A stretch of DNA of 64,000 nt from Paenibacillus sp. Root444D2 (lineage in GTDB: Bacteria; Bacillota; Bacilli; Paenibacillales; NBRC-103111): contig NZ_LMEO01000003.1 of assembly GCF_001426375.1 (NCBI RefSeq), positions 87,545-151,544 on the forward strand. The letters run 5' to 3'. This document shows, piece after piece, positions 29,580-37,606 of this stretch. A program made the translations under genes and the position numbers. How positions within the stretch are numbered: position 1 is the first letter of the stretch; each line of letters begins with the position of its first letter. The notes under the pieces are model-generated. The model did not search any database and was not told the DNA's origin. It worked only from the letters and a program-made list of their open reading frames with translations.

Positions 29580-29780
29580 ATGCCTATCATCCAATTAACT
29601 CCGCAATTACATGATGCTGTTCACAAGTTGACACGCGTCAATTCACGCGAAGATGCAAGCCCTTTCTTAAATGAGCTATCTTTATCTAAAAAAGAGTCAG
29701 CAGCAGTGCTTAAAACCTTTTATTCTACAGTAGATACTAGAAAAAAAGGACCATCTGAACCAAGAAGTAAATGGGATTAA
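29580..29780 (+). CDS. comX: Putative ComX-type pheromone precursor
   Basis: A 66-residue protein with a good AAGGAG site seven bases before its ATG and a strong terminator after it. No homology is obvious over its full length. However, its position beside comP-comA-comQ, its size, and its C-terminus PSEPRSKWD with a penultimate Trp65 are what is expected of ComX, whose C-terminal peptide carries an isoprenylated Trp (ADPITRQWGD in B. subtilis 168). The segment LSLSKKESAAVLKTFYS resembles the region before the pheromone in known precursors. ComX proteins vary greatly in sequence. No other small candidate is present between the com genes. Confidence 0.6.
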   Translation: MPIIQLTPQLHDAVHKLTRVNSREDASPFLNELSLSKKESAAVLKTFYSTVDTRKKGPSEPRSKWD

Positions 29781-29803
29781 TGCCTAGTATTATTTTACCA
29801 AAT

Positions 29804-29853
29804 AAAAAAAGGATTGTATAATTAGCCCCGGCTAATCATGCAATCCTTTTTTT
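29804..29853 (+). terminator. Terminator of the putative comX gene
   Basis: AAAGGATTG pairs with CAATCCTTT, with an inner perfect stem ATTAGCC/GGCTAAT, followed by seven T residues. A-rich on the other side, so it may act in both directions. Confidence 0.9.
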
Positions 29854-30023
29854 CGTTTTCATGTAATGGTTTTTGCATTTTTTGCACGAGTATGAAAAAT
29901 ACTCAGAAATCAGTGAAATGATTTATGTGATGCCCTTGATACAAGTTAACTTTATGATAATAAGTATATATATGGAAAACACACTTGGTTCTTTGCATGG
30001 ATGAGAAGAAAGGAGTTCAAGGT

Positions 30024-30461
30024 ATGAAAGATAAACTAATGAGCCGATGGAGTACCTATGAGCCCTTCTATATCGAACTAGCTGACAAAAAGATCGTCGA
30101 TATTGTCATCACCCATCATGCCCATACTCGATGGATCACTCGTGTGGAAGAGGAAGAAACGAGTCTTGAGGATATATGTAAGTATTTGTGGGATAAGCTT
30201 AAAAGTGGCAAAATAGCGCCCTACTACCGCAACGAAGAAGAAGTATACGTTATCGATGATGATTTACTAATGGTCGTGCAATTTACTGAGGTAGAGAACG
30301 AAACCGATCTGGTCGGCAAACCCTTACATAGAATGATTGTCATCACCTTCCTTGGATTTATGTCTAAAACCATGGAATTACGTGACTTACGATCCTATTA
30401 TTCTTGGCTGCGCCATTCCAGGAGAATGACGCTAATGAAGAATAGCAGGAAAAAAAGATAA
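30024..30461 (+). CDS. Uncharacterised protein
   Basis: A 145-residue soluble protein that I do not recognise with confidence. AAGGAG nine bases before ATG 30024 supports this start over one at 29985. Features visible: an ITHHAHTRWITRVEEEETS segment, then DICKYLWDKLKSGKI and a beta-rich YVIDDDLLMVVQF and MIVITFLGF, ending in a basic tail (MKNSRKKR). The His/Arg helix followed by a short sheet is faintly reminiscent of small DUF4258- or RelE-like domains, but this is weak. It follows the putative comX on the plus strand with a terminator in between, so it is separately expressed. Confidence 0.7.
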   Translation: MKDKLMSRWSTYEPFYIELADKKIVDIVITHHAHTRWITRVEEEETSLEDICKYLWDKLKSGKIAPYYRNEEEVYVIDDDLLMVVQFTEVENETDLVGKPLHRMIVITFLGFMSKTMELRDLRSYYSWLRHSRRMTLMKNSRKKR

Positions 30462-30495
30462 TGAGGAAAACATAATGAAATCACTTCGTAAAAAA

Positions 30496-30550
30496 CACTG
30501 CGGCGCATAGAAGAACAACCATTTCGGTTATTCTCTCATGCGCCGCAGCG
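30496..30550. terminator. Terminator between converging genes
   Basis: CTGCGGCGCAT pairs with ATGCGCCGCAG, with inner AACC/GGTT stem. It lies between the unknown plus-strand gene and the Rieske protein gene on the minus strand. Confidence 0.8.
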
Positions 30551-30563
30551 CTCAATTCAACCC

Positions 30564-31541
30564 TTAAGCCGTCCCGAAGGTGACGCCCAGTTCCCGAAGC
30601 CGCTTGCGGTACGCGATGCTCAAGCGATCTGTATTCAGGTGCAGCTCCGCTTGAAGATCGAGCGGCAGCAGCTCTGGCTTCTGGTTTTCGACCATTTCAC
30701 GATCCTGCTCAATGAGCAGATCTTGAAACTGAACGAAAACTTCGTCAGGTTCCTCATAAGCATAGTTCCTCTGCTTCAACATGAACGCTTTGCTCGTCTG
30801 CTCCGTTTCCGGCAGCACCATCAAGAACAACCGGAAGATATGATCCGTATCACGGTCTCTTTTGGTGAAAGCGACACAGAGCGGACCGAACACTTCGTAT
30901 ACGTATCGGCTATGTACGCCGCGCCCCGTTCCATCCGGGTCGGGTTGATAGACGACGATTTCCTCTGAAGTAAGGACACCGTCCTCCTCGGAAACCTGAT
31001 AATCCCCAATTTCGGCAAATTCACTATCACCCAGTAGACCCTCATGTACAAACATCAAGTGGGATACGTCGAGGAAGTTCTCTATAATACGAGGTCCTGC
31101 AGCTTGCAGAGTGTAAGGTCCCATGATGACTTCTTTGAAGCCGTCAGGGATATACGCACTCACTTTTGGAAGAGAATGAACTGGTGCACCTAAGCTCACC
31201 CAGATAAACCCATGTGCCTCTACACATGCGTAGACGAACGCTTTCGCCTTGGAGGGAATCGCTCGATCAGCAGGCAGAGACGGAATTCGCGTACAAGTAC
31301 CGCAGCCGTTATAGGACCAACCGTGGTAAGCACAGACAAGTTCATCCCCCTTCACTTTGCCCAGCGATAGTGGTACTCCCCGATGAATACATAGGTCCTT
31401 GAAGGCGTGGACGCCTTGCGAAGTGCGGAATACAGCCACTTTTTCACCTAACACGATGACAGGTATAGGCTTCTCTAACAGTTCTGACGACAACAACACC
31501 GGATGCCACTCGTCAATCAAAGCAATATCTTGTATCGTCAT
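30564..31541 (-). CDS. Rieske-type mononuclear iron oxygenase
   Basis: 325-residue oxygenase alpha subunit. The Rieske [2Fe-2S] ligands are in CIHRG and CAYHGW (about residues 51-75). The mononuclear iron site is in NFLDVSHLMFVHEG, giving the Asp/His/His pattern. It is the last gene of the pucC-pucD-pucE-lipoprotein unit, 21 bp after the lipoprotein gene. In Klebsiella a Rieske enzyme (HpxD with HpxE) oxidises hypoxanthine, so a purine substrate is plausible here, but no reductase gene is adjacent and the substrate is unproven. Confidence 0.87.
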   Translation of the reverse strand: MTIQDIALIDEWHPVLLSSELLEKPIPVIVLGEKVAVFRTSQGVHAFKDLCIHRGVPLSLGKVKGDELVCAYHGWSYNGCGTCTRIPSLPADRAIPSKAKAFVYACVEAHGFIWVSLGAPVHSLPKVSAYIPDGFKEVIMGPYTLQAAGPRIIENFLDVSHLMFVHEGLLGDSEFAEIGDYQVSEEDGVLTSEEIVVYQPDPDGTGRGVHSRYVYEVFGPLCVAFTKRDRDTDHIFRLFLMVLPETEQTSKAFMLKQRNYAYEEPDEVFVQFQDLLIEQDREMVENQKPELLPLDLQAELHLNTDRLSIAYRKRLRELGVTFGTA

Positions 31542-31562
31542 CGTCCTTACGTCCTCTCATGC

Positions 31563-32711
31563 TTATTTAGGAATGACACCTTTAATGCCCTTAACAAACC
31601 AGGTTGTGCCCAAAATCTCTTCGTCTGTCATCTTTTTACCCTGTTCAAAACGCGTCTTGCCATCTTGATCCACGATAGGTCCTTGGAATACGTCGAAGGT
31701 ACCATTCAAGATATCTTGCTTCTTCTTCTCGACAAGAACTTTAACGTCGACTGGCACATTTTTACCTAGAGGAGCTATATCTGTAATGCCTTCTTTCATG
31801 CTTCCGAAATATGCGCTGGATTTCCAAGTTCCGTCCATGACACTTTTAACCGTCTGCACATAGTAAGGTCCCCAGTTCCATTTCGGGTTCGAAATATACG
31901 TCTCAGGTGCAAATCGGCCCATATCCGAATCGTTTCCAATCCCCCACACTTTGCGTTCCGCTGCAGCTTGAATACTTGCCGGAGAATCTTGGTACGCAGC
32001 CAAAACGTCAACGCCTTTATCCAGCAAAGAAATCGCAGCTTGCTTCTCCGTCGCCGGATCGAACCAAGTATTACTCCAAACCACAGACACATCAATGTCC
32101 GGATTGACGCTTTGCGCACCGAGTGTAAAAGCATTAATGGTATAAATAACTTCTGGAATTGGGAATGCACCGACATAACCTAAGTGATTGTTCTTGGTCA
32201 TTTTACCGGCCGCCATACCTACGAGATAAGCACTTTGGTATTCGCGCCCCATGTAAGTCCCTAGGTTAGGCAATGTTTTATAGCCAGTTGCGTGTAGGAA
32301 TGTCACCTTCGGGTGCTTTTGAGCTACATTGTACATCGGGTCCATATAACCAAAGGACGTTCCGAAAATAATATCGTTTTTCTGGGCTAACTCTTCAAAC
32401 ACACGCTCCGCATCAGGACCTTCAGGAATATTTTCAACCGTGGTTGCTTTGATGCCGAGCTCTTTTTCCAACATTAAACGGCCTTGATCATGCTCATAGG
32501 TCCAGCCTCCATCACCGGGAACCCCGATATAGACAAAGGCGACTCTAGGCAGCTTTTTCTCCACTGATGACGGCGTTGCATTAGCAGCTTGGGTTGAAGC
32601 TGGGGATGCATTAGGTGCGGTCGTGGTGCTAGTCGTAGTTGATTGTCCAGAGCAAGCGGTTAGGAACATAAGTAAGATAGCTGTTAAGGAAAACATCCCT
32701 TTTTTTGTCAT
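31563..32711 (-). CDS. BMP-family purine-type ABC transporter lipoprotein
   Basis: Extracellular solute-binding lipoprotein of 382 residues. Start ATG 32711 follows GAGAGGGG by about 11 bases. A hydrophobic signal peptide ends in the lipobox LTAC (Cys about residue 20), followed by a Ser/Thr/Ala-rich linker. The body is of the basic membrane protein family (VAFVYIGVPGDGGWTYEHDQGR, FGTSFGYMDP, YLVGMAAGKMTKNNHLGYVGA), which binds purine nucleosides or nucleobases in studied cases. It sits between xanthine dehydrogenase and the Rieske gene, without a permease. The matching ATPase and permeases may be those at 58069-61709. Confidence 0.9.
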   Translation of the reverse strand: MTKKGMFSLTAILLMFLTACSGQSTTTSTTTAPNASPASTQAANATPSSVEKKLPRVAFVYIGVPGDGGWTYEHDQGRLMLEKELGIKATTVENIPEGPDAERVFEELAQKNDIIFGTSFGYMDPMYNVAQKHPKVTFLHATGYKTLPNLGTYMGREYQSAYLVGMAAGKMTKNNHLGYVGAFPIPEVIYTINAFTLGAQSVNPDIDVSVVWSNTWFDPATEKQAAISLLDKGVDVLAAYQDSPASIQAAAERKVWGIGNDSDMGRFAPETYISNPKWNWGPYYVQTVKSVMDGTWKSSAYFGSMKEGITDIAPLGKNVPVDVKVLVEKKKQDILNGTFDVFQGPIVDQDGKTRFEQGKKMTDEEILGTTWFVKGIKGVIPK

Positions 32712-32719
32712 AATGGCTT

Positions 32720-33205
32720 CTACCCCTCTCTTTTTATCGACAAACCACATCTTTCTACCGCTCTAAAAATGCCTTCATAGCCCGTGCATCGGCATATATT
32801 GCCGCACAGTGCCTCTTCGGCCTCCGCCCTAGTCGGGGTAGGATTCTTTTCCCATAAAGCCGTAAGCGTAACGACCATACCAGCGGTACAATAACCGCAC
32901 TGCAGCCCTCCTTCCTCTAACATAGCTTGCTGAACAGGATGCAGCTCTTCCCCTGCCGATATCCCCTCAATAGTCGTTACTTCCTTACCCGCCGCTTGAT
33001 AAGCCATGAGCAGACAAGAATTAACGGGTTTACCATCAAGCAGTACCATGCAGGCTCCACATCGCCCTATCTCACAAGAAACTTTGGTTCCTGTTAAAAG
33101 TAAGTCATCGCGCAGGATATCCGACATCCGTTTGGAAGCAGGGACCGGTACCGCAACAGCCTTACCGTTAATGGAACATTCAAGCACATAAGTGGTATTA
33201 ATCAA
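32720..33205 (-). CDS. pucE: Xanthine dehydrogenase, 2Fe-2S subunit
   Basis: 161-residue small subunit with two [2Fe-2S] clusters: plant-type CEIGRCGACMV..SCL near the N-terminus and the second set CGYCTAGM and CRCTGYEGI. Passes electrons from the molybdenum site to FAD. The start appears to be TTG at 33205, overlapping the pucD stop by eight bases, with GGGG and GGAGG just upstream; GTG at codon 7 is an alternative. Confidence 0.93.
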   Translation of the reverse strand: MINTTYVLECSINGKAVAVPVPASKRMSDILRDDLLLTGTKVSCEIGRCGACMVLLDGKPVNSCLLMAYQAAGKEVTTIEGISAGEELHPVQQAMLEEGGLQCGYCTAGMVVTLTALWEKNPTPTRAEAEEALCGNICRCTGYEGIFRAVERCGLSIKREG

Positions 33206-35651
33206 TGGCCTCCACCCCTTCTAACCAGTCGATGGACTGCACGATGTTCTCCGGTGAAATCGGAAGTCGATTTACCCAAATCCCCGTTGCTTGCCGGACC
33301 GCTGCGGTAATGGCCGGGGCCAAACCGACGGAGCCGATTTCGCCAACCCCGCGCGGGCCAAATGTATCACCCTCGGGCAAATCTTCGATCGCTTCTACCC
33401 GAATGGTATGAGGGCTATCCTTGAAGGTTGGAACCAGGTACGTGTCCAAATTATGCCGGACGTAATTGCTGTCCTTCATGACAGCATCCTCGGTCAACGT
33501 AAATCCCAGTGCCATCACGCTGCCGCCTTCGATCTGCCCGAGGAACCCCATCGGATTAATAACAGGACCTGCTGCTATGACGTGATCGGTTTGCAGCACC
33601 TTCACTCGCCCCGTCAGCATGTTCACTTCCACTTCCACGATGACGGATGCGTAGGAATATAAATAATGAGCGCCGACCAGCCCTTCCGGCGTCGTCGGGT
33701 AATCGAACTCCGTATGCGCGATGATCGGCTGGGCTGCTGCCTCCGCAACCCCCGCCAACTCCGCATACGTCACAACCGGCTTACCCGATCCATCGCCCTT
33801 GCGATGAATCCCGCCTGCGCCGGTTGCCAGCTCTTCGGCTGTGAGGCCGGCGAGTGCAGACGCCTGCTGAAGCAGCGCCTGCACGAACGACGGCTTCAGC
33901 CGCTGCAGTGCGCGCCACATCATCGTGGTGGCGCGCGAAGCGGTGCTGGATCCGCTGCTCGGCACGCGATCCGTATCGCCGATGACGATGCGGATGTCTT
34001 CGGCGGCGCAGCCGAAAAAGTCTTGCAGCATCAACGTGAGCGCTGCATAAAGCCCTTGCCCGAACTCCTCGAAGCCGAAGGAGGCCTGGATCTTGCCCTC
34101 CGGCGTAAGCTCGATGCGTCCGCCGGAGTGATCCGGGATGCCCAGGCCGAGCCCGGCGCCGTGCATCACCATCGCTGCGCCGACGCCTCGGCGGATCCAC
34201 GGGGCTTGATCTTCGCTCTTGTGATCTTCGCCCTTGTGACCTTCGCTCTCGTCATCCCGCTCTGCCCCCTGCAGCCTCTCCGCTGGATCCTGCTGCTTCT
34301 CGCCTTCGCCCTGCTTTACCGCTTCATCTTGCTTTCTCTCGCCCGCGTCCTCCTGTACCGCTTCATCGCCTTCCCGCTTCAGCTTCCCGCGCTTCGCCCA
34401 GAGCGGCGACTCCTTCACCTTGCTCCACACTTGGCTCGCGCCCTCGGTCTGCACAATCTTCTGTCCCATCGGCCCCGGGTCGCTTGGAGCGCGCAAGTTC
34501 AGCTTGCGCAGCTCCCAGGAGTCCATACCGAGCTTCTCGGCTAACCGCTCGATTTGGCTTTCAACGGCAAAAATCACCTGATTGCCGCCAAAGCCCCGAA
34601 ACTCACCGGAAACACCGTTATTCGTATATACACTCGTCCCCTGAACATCTACATTCGGAATGTTATAAGGTCCTATCGCATGTTCCGTAGCAAAATTCAA
34701 TACCTCACAACCCAAGGTTGCATAAGCGCCTGTATCCGCAAGAATACTGACTTGATGCGCGACGAGACGTCCCTCTTGATCCGCGCCGGTCTTCATCCTA
34801 ATCCGCATCGGATGCCGTTTGATGCCTGATATGACCGATTCACGCCGCGAATTGTGCATCTTGATCGGTGATCCCGTCTTCAATGCCATCAGGGCACCGA
34901 AGGGCTGCACATTGAGCTCATCCTTACCGCCAAACGATCCGCCAATCGGACTGGATACGACCCGAATCTGCTCTTCAGTCATCCCTAGAATCCTTGACAG
35001 CTGCATCCGATCCTTGTAACCATGCTGCGTCGGCGAGTAAACCGTCAATCGCCCATCATCCTCTGGGATAAATAAGCCGCCCTCTGTTTCCATGTAAGTA
35101 TGCATTTGACGAGGCGTAAAGTACGTCTCCTCAACAATATGTGCACACCTCTCGAACGCCGTCTCTGCCTCCCCATGCTTCAAGCTGGTTCGGTGAAGCA
35201 GATTGCCATCGGGATGCAGCCTAATTGCACTCGCGTCTAGCGCCGTTTCTGGATCATCTACAATGGGTAATGGCTCATAATCAACTTCAATCAAGCTAAG
35301 CGCATATTCAGCGATCTCTTCCGTATCCGCAGCTACTGCCGCCAAAGCGTCCCCCATGTAACGAACACGTTCATGACAGAACACAGGCTGATGCGGGAAG
35401 GCAATGCCGAATAAATTCATCCCAGGCACATCCTCTGCCGTTACCACGACGCGCACACCGGGAATCATTATCGCCTTGCTTGTATCGATGGAAAGAATCC
35501 ATGCATGAGGATAACGACTGCGAAGTACCTTCCCATGCAGCATGCCGGGTGCTGTTAAATCCGTGAGATATCGGAGCTTACCGGTTACCTTTTCCTCACC
35601 GTCAGGTCGGATAATCCACTTTTTTGCATACGTATCACGACCTAGGAGCAT
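33198..35651 (-). CDS. pucD: Xanthine dehydrogenase, molybdopterin-binding subunit
   Basis: Catalytic subunit hydroxylating hypoxanthine and xanthine to urate. Molybdenum-hydroxylase signatures are clear: GGSFGGKDE, FRGFGGNQ and the C-terminal GVGEIGS with the catalytic Glu. Length is 817 residues, longer than usual because of a highly charged, low-complexity stretch at about residues 421-484 rich in Glu, Lys, Gln and Asp, lying between SPLWAKRG and APWIRRGVG. The DNA encoding it is repetitive. GGGGG precedes the ATG by eight bases; 17-bp overlap with pucC. Confidence 0.93.
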   Translation of the reverse strand: MLLGRDTYAKKWIIRPDGEEKVTGKLRYLTDLTAPGMLHGKVLRSRYPHAWILSIDTSKAIMIPGVRVVVTAEDVPGMNLFGIAFPHQPVFCHERVRYMGDALAAVAADTEEIAEYALSLIEVDYEPLPIVDDPETALDASAIRLHPDGNLLHRTSLKHGEAETAFERCAHIVEETYFTPRQMHTYMETEGGLFIPEDDGRLTVYSPTQHGYKDRMQLSRILGMTEEQIRVVSSPIGGSFGGKDELNVQPFGALMALKTGSPIKMHNSRRESVISGIKRHPMRIRMKTGADQEGRLVAHQVSILADTGAYATLGCEVLNFATEHAIGPYNIPNVDVQGTSVYTNNGVSGEFRGFGGNQVIFAVESQIERLAEKLGMDSWELRKLNLRAPSDPGPMGQKIVQTEGASQVWSKVKESPLWAKRGKLKREGDEAVQEDAGERKQDEAVKQGEGEKQQDPAERLQGAERDDESEGHKGEDHKSEDQAPWIRRGVGAAMVMHGAGLGLGIPDHSGGRIELTPEGKIQASFGFEEFGQGLYAALTLMLQDFFGCAAEDIRIVIGDTDRVPSSGSSTASRATTMMWRALQRLKPSFVQALLQQASALAGLTAEELATGAGGIHRKGDGSGKPVVTYAELAGVAEAAAQPIIAHTEFDYPTTPEGLVGAHYLYSYASVIVEVEVNMLTGRVKVLQTDHVIAAGPVINPMGFLGQIEGGSVMALGFTLTEDAVMKDSNYVRHNLDTYLVPTFKDSPHTIRVEAIEDLPEGDTFGPRGVGEIGSVGLAPAITAAVRQATGIWVNRLPISPENIVQSIDWLEGVEAID
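34200..34391 (-). other. Charged low-complexity insertion in PucD
   Basis: Codons about 421-484 of pucD encode repeated short blocks such as GERKQDEAVKQGEGEKQQD and GHKGEDHKSEDQ. The corresponding DNA contains near-repeats of CTTCGCTCTTGTGATCTTC. It interrupts the family's continuous domain in what should be a surface loop. Confidence 0.8.
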
Positions 35652-36555
35652 CCGCTCCGCCCCCTTTTTGCCACGCTTTATAGCACTCAGAAACGATGAG
35701 ATTGGCCGCTGTCTGCTTGCGATAGGTTACACCGGCATAATCATCAGCCACAGCATCAAATTCCGCGAACACACCCTTATGCAGATACTTTAGAAGCTCC
35801 TTGGATAAAGGCTGGCCAATGGCAGCGGCCTCCAGATCTTTAAACCTTGCTGGAACAGCGCTTCCTCCACCCGCAGCTAATGCAATGCTTGTGAGGGTTC
35901 CATCCGTTCCGAGCGCTAGCCTCCCAGCCACTGTTACAACCGATGGGGTGAATGCTTCCCTTCGTCCCACCTTTAGATAAAACTCATAGCGGCTTCCCTC
36001 TTCCGCATTCATCTGAGCTGCCGTTTGCACCACGATCCCTGTCATTACCTCGTTCTGGGTCGAAATCGAACTTTCCAGCCAATCCGTCAACGCCAGTGAA
36101 CGTTCATTCTGCCCATCCGAGCAAATGATTTGGGCGTCCATCACAAGCAATACAGGTATCAGGTCCCCCGTTCGTGACATTACGTTGCCTCCGATAGAGG
36201 CTAAATTTCGAACAGAGGGCGCTGCAATCTCCGAGCAGGCTTGCACTAGGAGTCCGCATCTTTGCCTAACCAGCTCATTTTTCATCAAATCGGCTAAACA
36301 AAGGGCTGGCCCTATATGAATGTGTCCAAGAGAATCAACCGTTAATCCCGAGAGAGATGAAATACTTCCAAGGCTAATTAGATGCTGCGGGAGCGGTGAA
36401 TGACCGTTTTCCCAGCGAGTACGCAGCCAGGTTCCCCCAGCAATGAGTACCGAGTCATCTCCCCATTTATGCTTCAAACGCATAGCTTCCTCTACACTCG
36501 TAGGCTGCCATACTGAAGGCTGCTGCTCTGGCAGCTGGTACAAAGGAACTGACAT
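35635..36555 (-). CDS. pucC: Xanthine dehydrogenase, FAD-binding subunit
   Basis: 306-residue flavin subunit of the CO-dehydrogenase medium-chain family. FAD-loop motifs VLIAGGTWLRTRW and ASIGGNVMSRTGDL are present; the C-terminal domain follows. ATG at 36555 has AAGGAGGG six bases upstream; an upstream TTG at 36561 is less likely. First gene of the unit pucC-pucD-pucE-lipoprotein-Rieske, transcribed from the promoter at 37488-37517 through a leader of more than 900 bases. Confidence 0.92.
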   Translation of the reverse strand: MSVPLYQLPEQQPSVWQPTSVEEAMRLKHKWGDDSVLIAGGTWLRTRWENGHSPLPQHLISLGSISSLSGLTVDSLGHIHIGPALCLADLMKNELVRQRCGLLVQACSEIAAPSVRNLASIGGNVMSRTGDLIPVLLVMDAQIICSDGQNERSLALTDWLESSISTQNEVMTGIVVQTAAQMNAEEGSRYEFYLKVGRREAFTPSVVTVAGRLALGTDGTLTSIALAAGGGSAVPARFKDLEAAAIGQPLSKELLKYLHKGVFAEFDAVADDYAGVTYRKQTAANLIVSECYKAWQKGGGADAPRS

Positions 36556-36570
36556 GAACAACCCTCCTTA

Positions 36571-36631
36571 AAGTTTTTCTTTAGAAAAACTTACTTCGTA
36601 AGAGATACTTGAGTTTTCCGTAGGAACACTT
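36571..36631 (-). other. Two hairpins immediately before the pucC ribosome binding site
   Basis: AAGTTTTTC/GAAAAACTT (36571-36592) is a perfect 9-bp stem whose end touches the Shine-Dalgarno sequence. A related stem AGTGTTCC/GGAAAACT (36611-36631) lies 39-40 bp upstream. Both resemble the purE leader hairpin at 15654. They could affect access to the ribosome site; this is inference. Confidence 0.6.
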
Positions 36632-36738
36632 ACTTTGTAACCATTACTGAGCTTTCATCTCAGCCGCCACTTGAGGGGCCTCGTGACGAGGTTTACTACT
36701 TTAAGCCACTTGAGGCGCTCTGACACGGGGTTTACCAC

Positions 36739-37420
36739 TTTAAGCTTGTTTTTCATCGTTACATATACACTTTCACTCATTCCCCACACTTTAGCGATGA
36801 ATTTCATCGTTATAGCCGCCACTCAAGGGCTCTGACATGGGGTTTACCACTTTAAGCTTGTTTTTCATCGTTACAGATACACTTTCACTCATTCCCCACA
36901 CTTTAGCGATGAATTTCATCGTTACAGCCGACACTCGAGGGGCTCTGACATGGGGTTTACCACTTTAAGCTTGTTTTTCATCGTTACATATACACTTTCA
37001 CTCATTCCCCACACTTTAGCGATGAATTTCATCGTTACAGCCGCCACTTGAGGGGATCTGACATGGGGTTTACCCCTATAAGCTTGTTTTTCATCGTTAC
37101 ATATACACTTTCACTCATTCCCCACACCTTAGCGATGAATTTCATCGTTACAACCGCCACTTGAGGCGCTCTGACACGGGGTTTACCACTTTAAGCTTGT
37201 TTTTCATCGTTACAGATACACTTTCACTCATTACCACACTTTAGCGATGAATTTCATCGTTACAGCCGCCACTTGAGGGGCTCTGACATGGGGTTTACCA
37301 CTTTAAGCTTGTTTTTCATCGTTACAAATACACTTTCACTCATTCCCCACACTTTAGCGATGAATTTCATCGTTACAGCCACCACTTGAGAGGCTCTGAC
37401 ATGGGGTTTACCCATTTTAG
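36739..37420. repeat. Tandem array of 112-113-bp units in the pucC leader
   Basis: Six units, each with TTAGCGATGAATTTCATCG (starts 36791, 36903, 37016, 37129, 37241, 37354). Between them a second element, TTTAAGC...TTCATCGTTAC (from 36739, 36851, 36964 onward), keeps only a half-conserved stem. Spacing alternates about 51 and 61 bp. Units are almost identical, implying recent amplification. The unit is homologous to that in the purN-purH gap: both contain CATCSTTAC, a CTCACTC-like stretch, then the GATG/CATC hairpin, then a GGGT-rich stretch. No coding frame. Confidence 0.93.
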
Positions 37421-37487
37421 GTTTGGTGCAAATCTTGTGAACTAAGTTCCCATTTATTCAAAAGCCATCCGCATATAAATTAGATAT

Positions 37488-37517
37488 ACTATAAACAATA
37501 TGCAAAAACCGCGTCAA
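37488..37517 (-). promoter_or_regulatory. Probable promoter of the pucC-D-E unit
   Basis: Minus strand TTGACG (37512-37517), 18 bp, TATAGT (37488-37493). It lies just past the pucB terminator and upstream of the 113-bp array, so the array would be transcribed as leader RNA. Confidence 0.6.
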
Positions 37518-37547
37518 CTAACTTAACAACACTTTGTGTTTTTGTAT

Positions 37548-37577
37548 AAAAAAATAGCGCATTATTAGTAATAATGC
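37548..37577 (-). terminator. Terminator after pucB
   Basis: Perfect stem GCATTATT/AATAATGC around ACT, followed on the minus strand by GCTATTTTTTT. Separates the pucL-to-pucB unit from the pucC-to-Rieske unit. Confidence 0.88.
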
Positions 37578-37606
37578 ACTCACACTCTCTTTTATGTTAT
37601 TTAAGT

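Noticed and set aside
33666..34544. A 292-codon frame opposite pucD
   Set aside because: It is antisense to a clear molybdenum-hydroxylase gene in GC-rich DNA, and its Arg/Leu-rich translation is typical of an antisense shadow.
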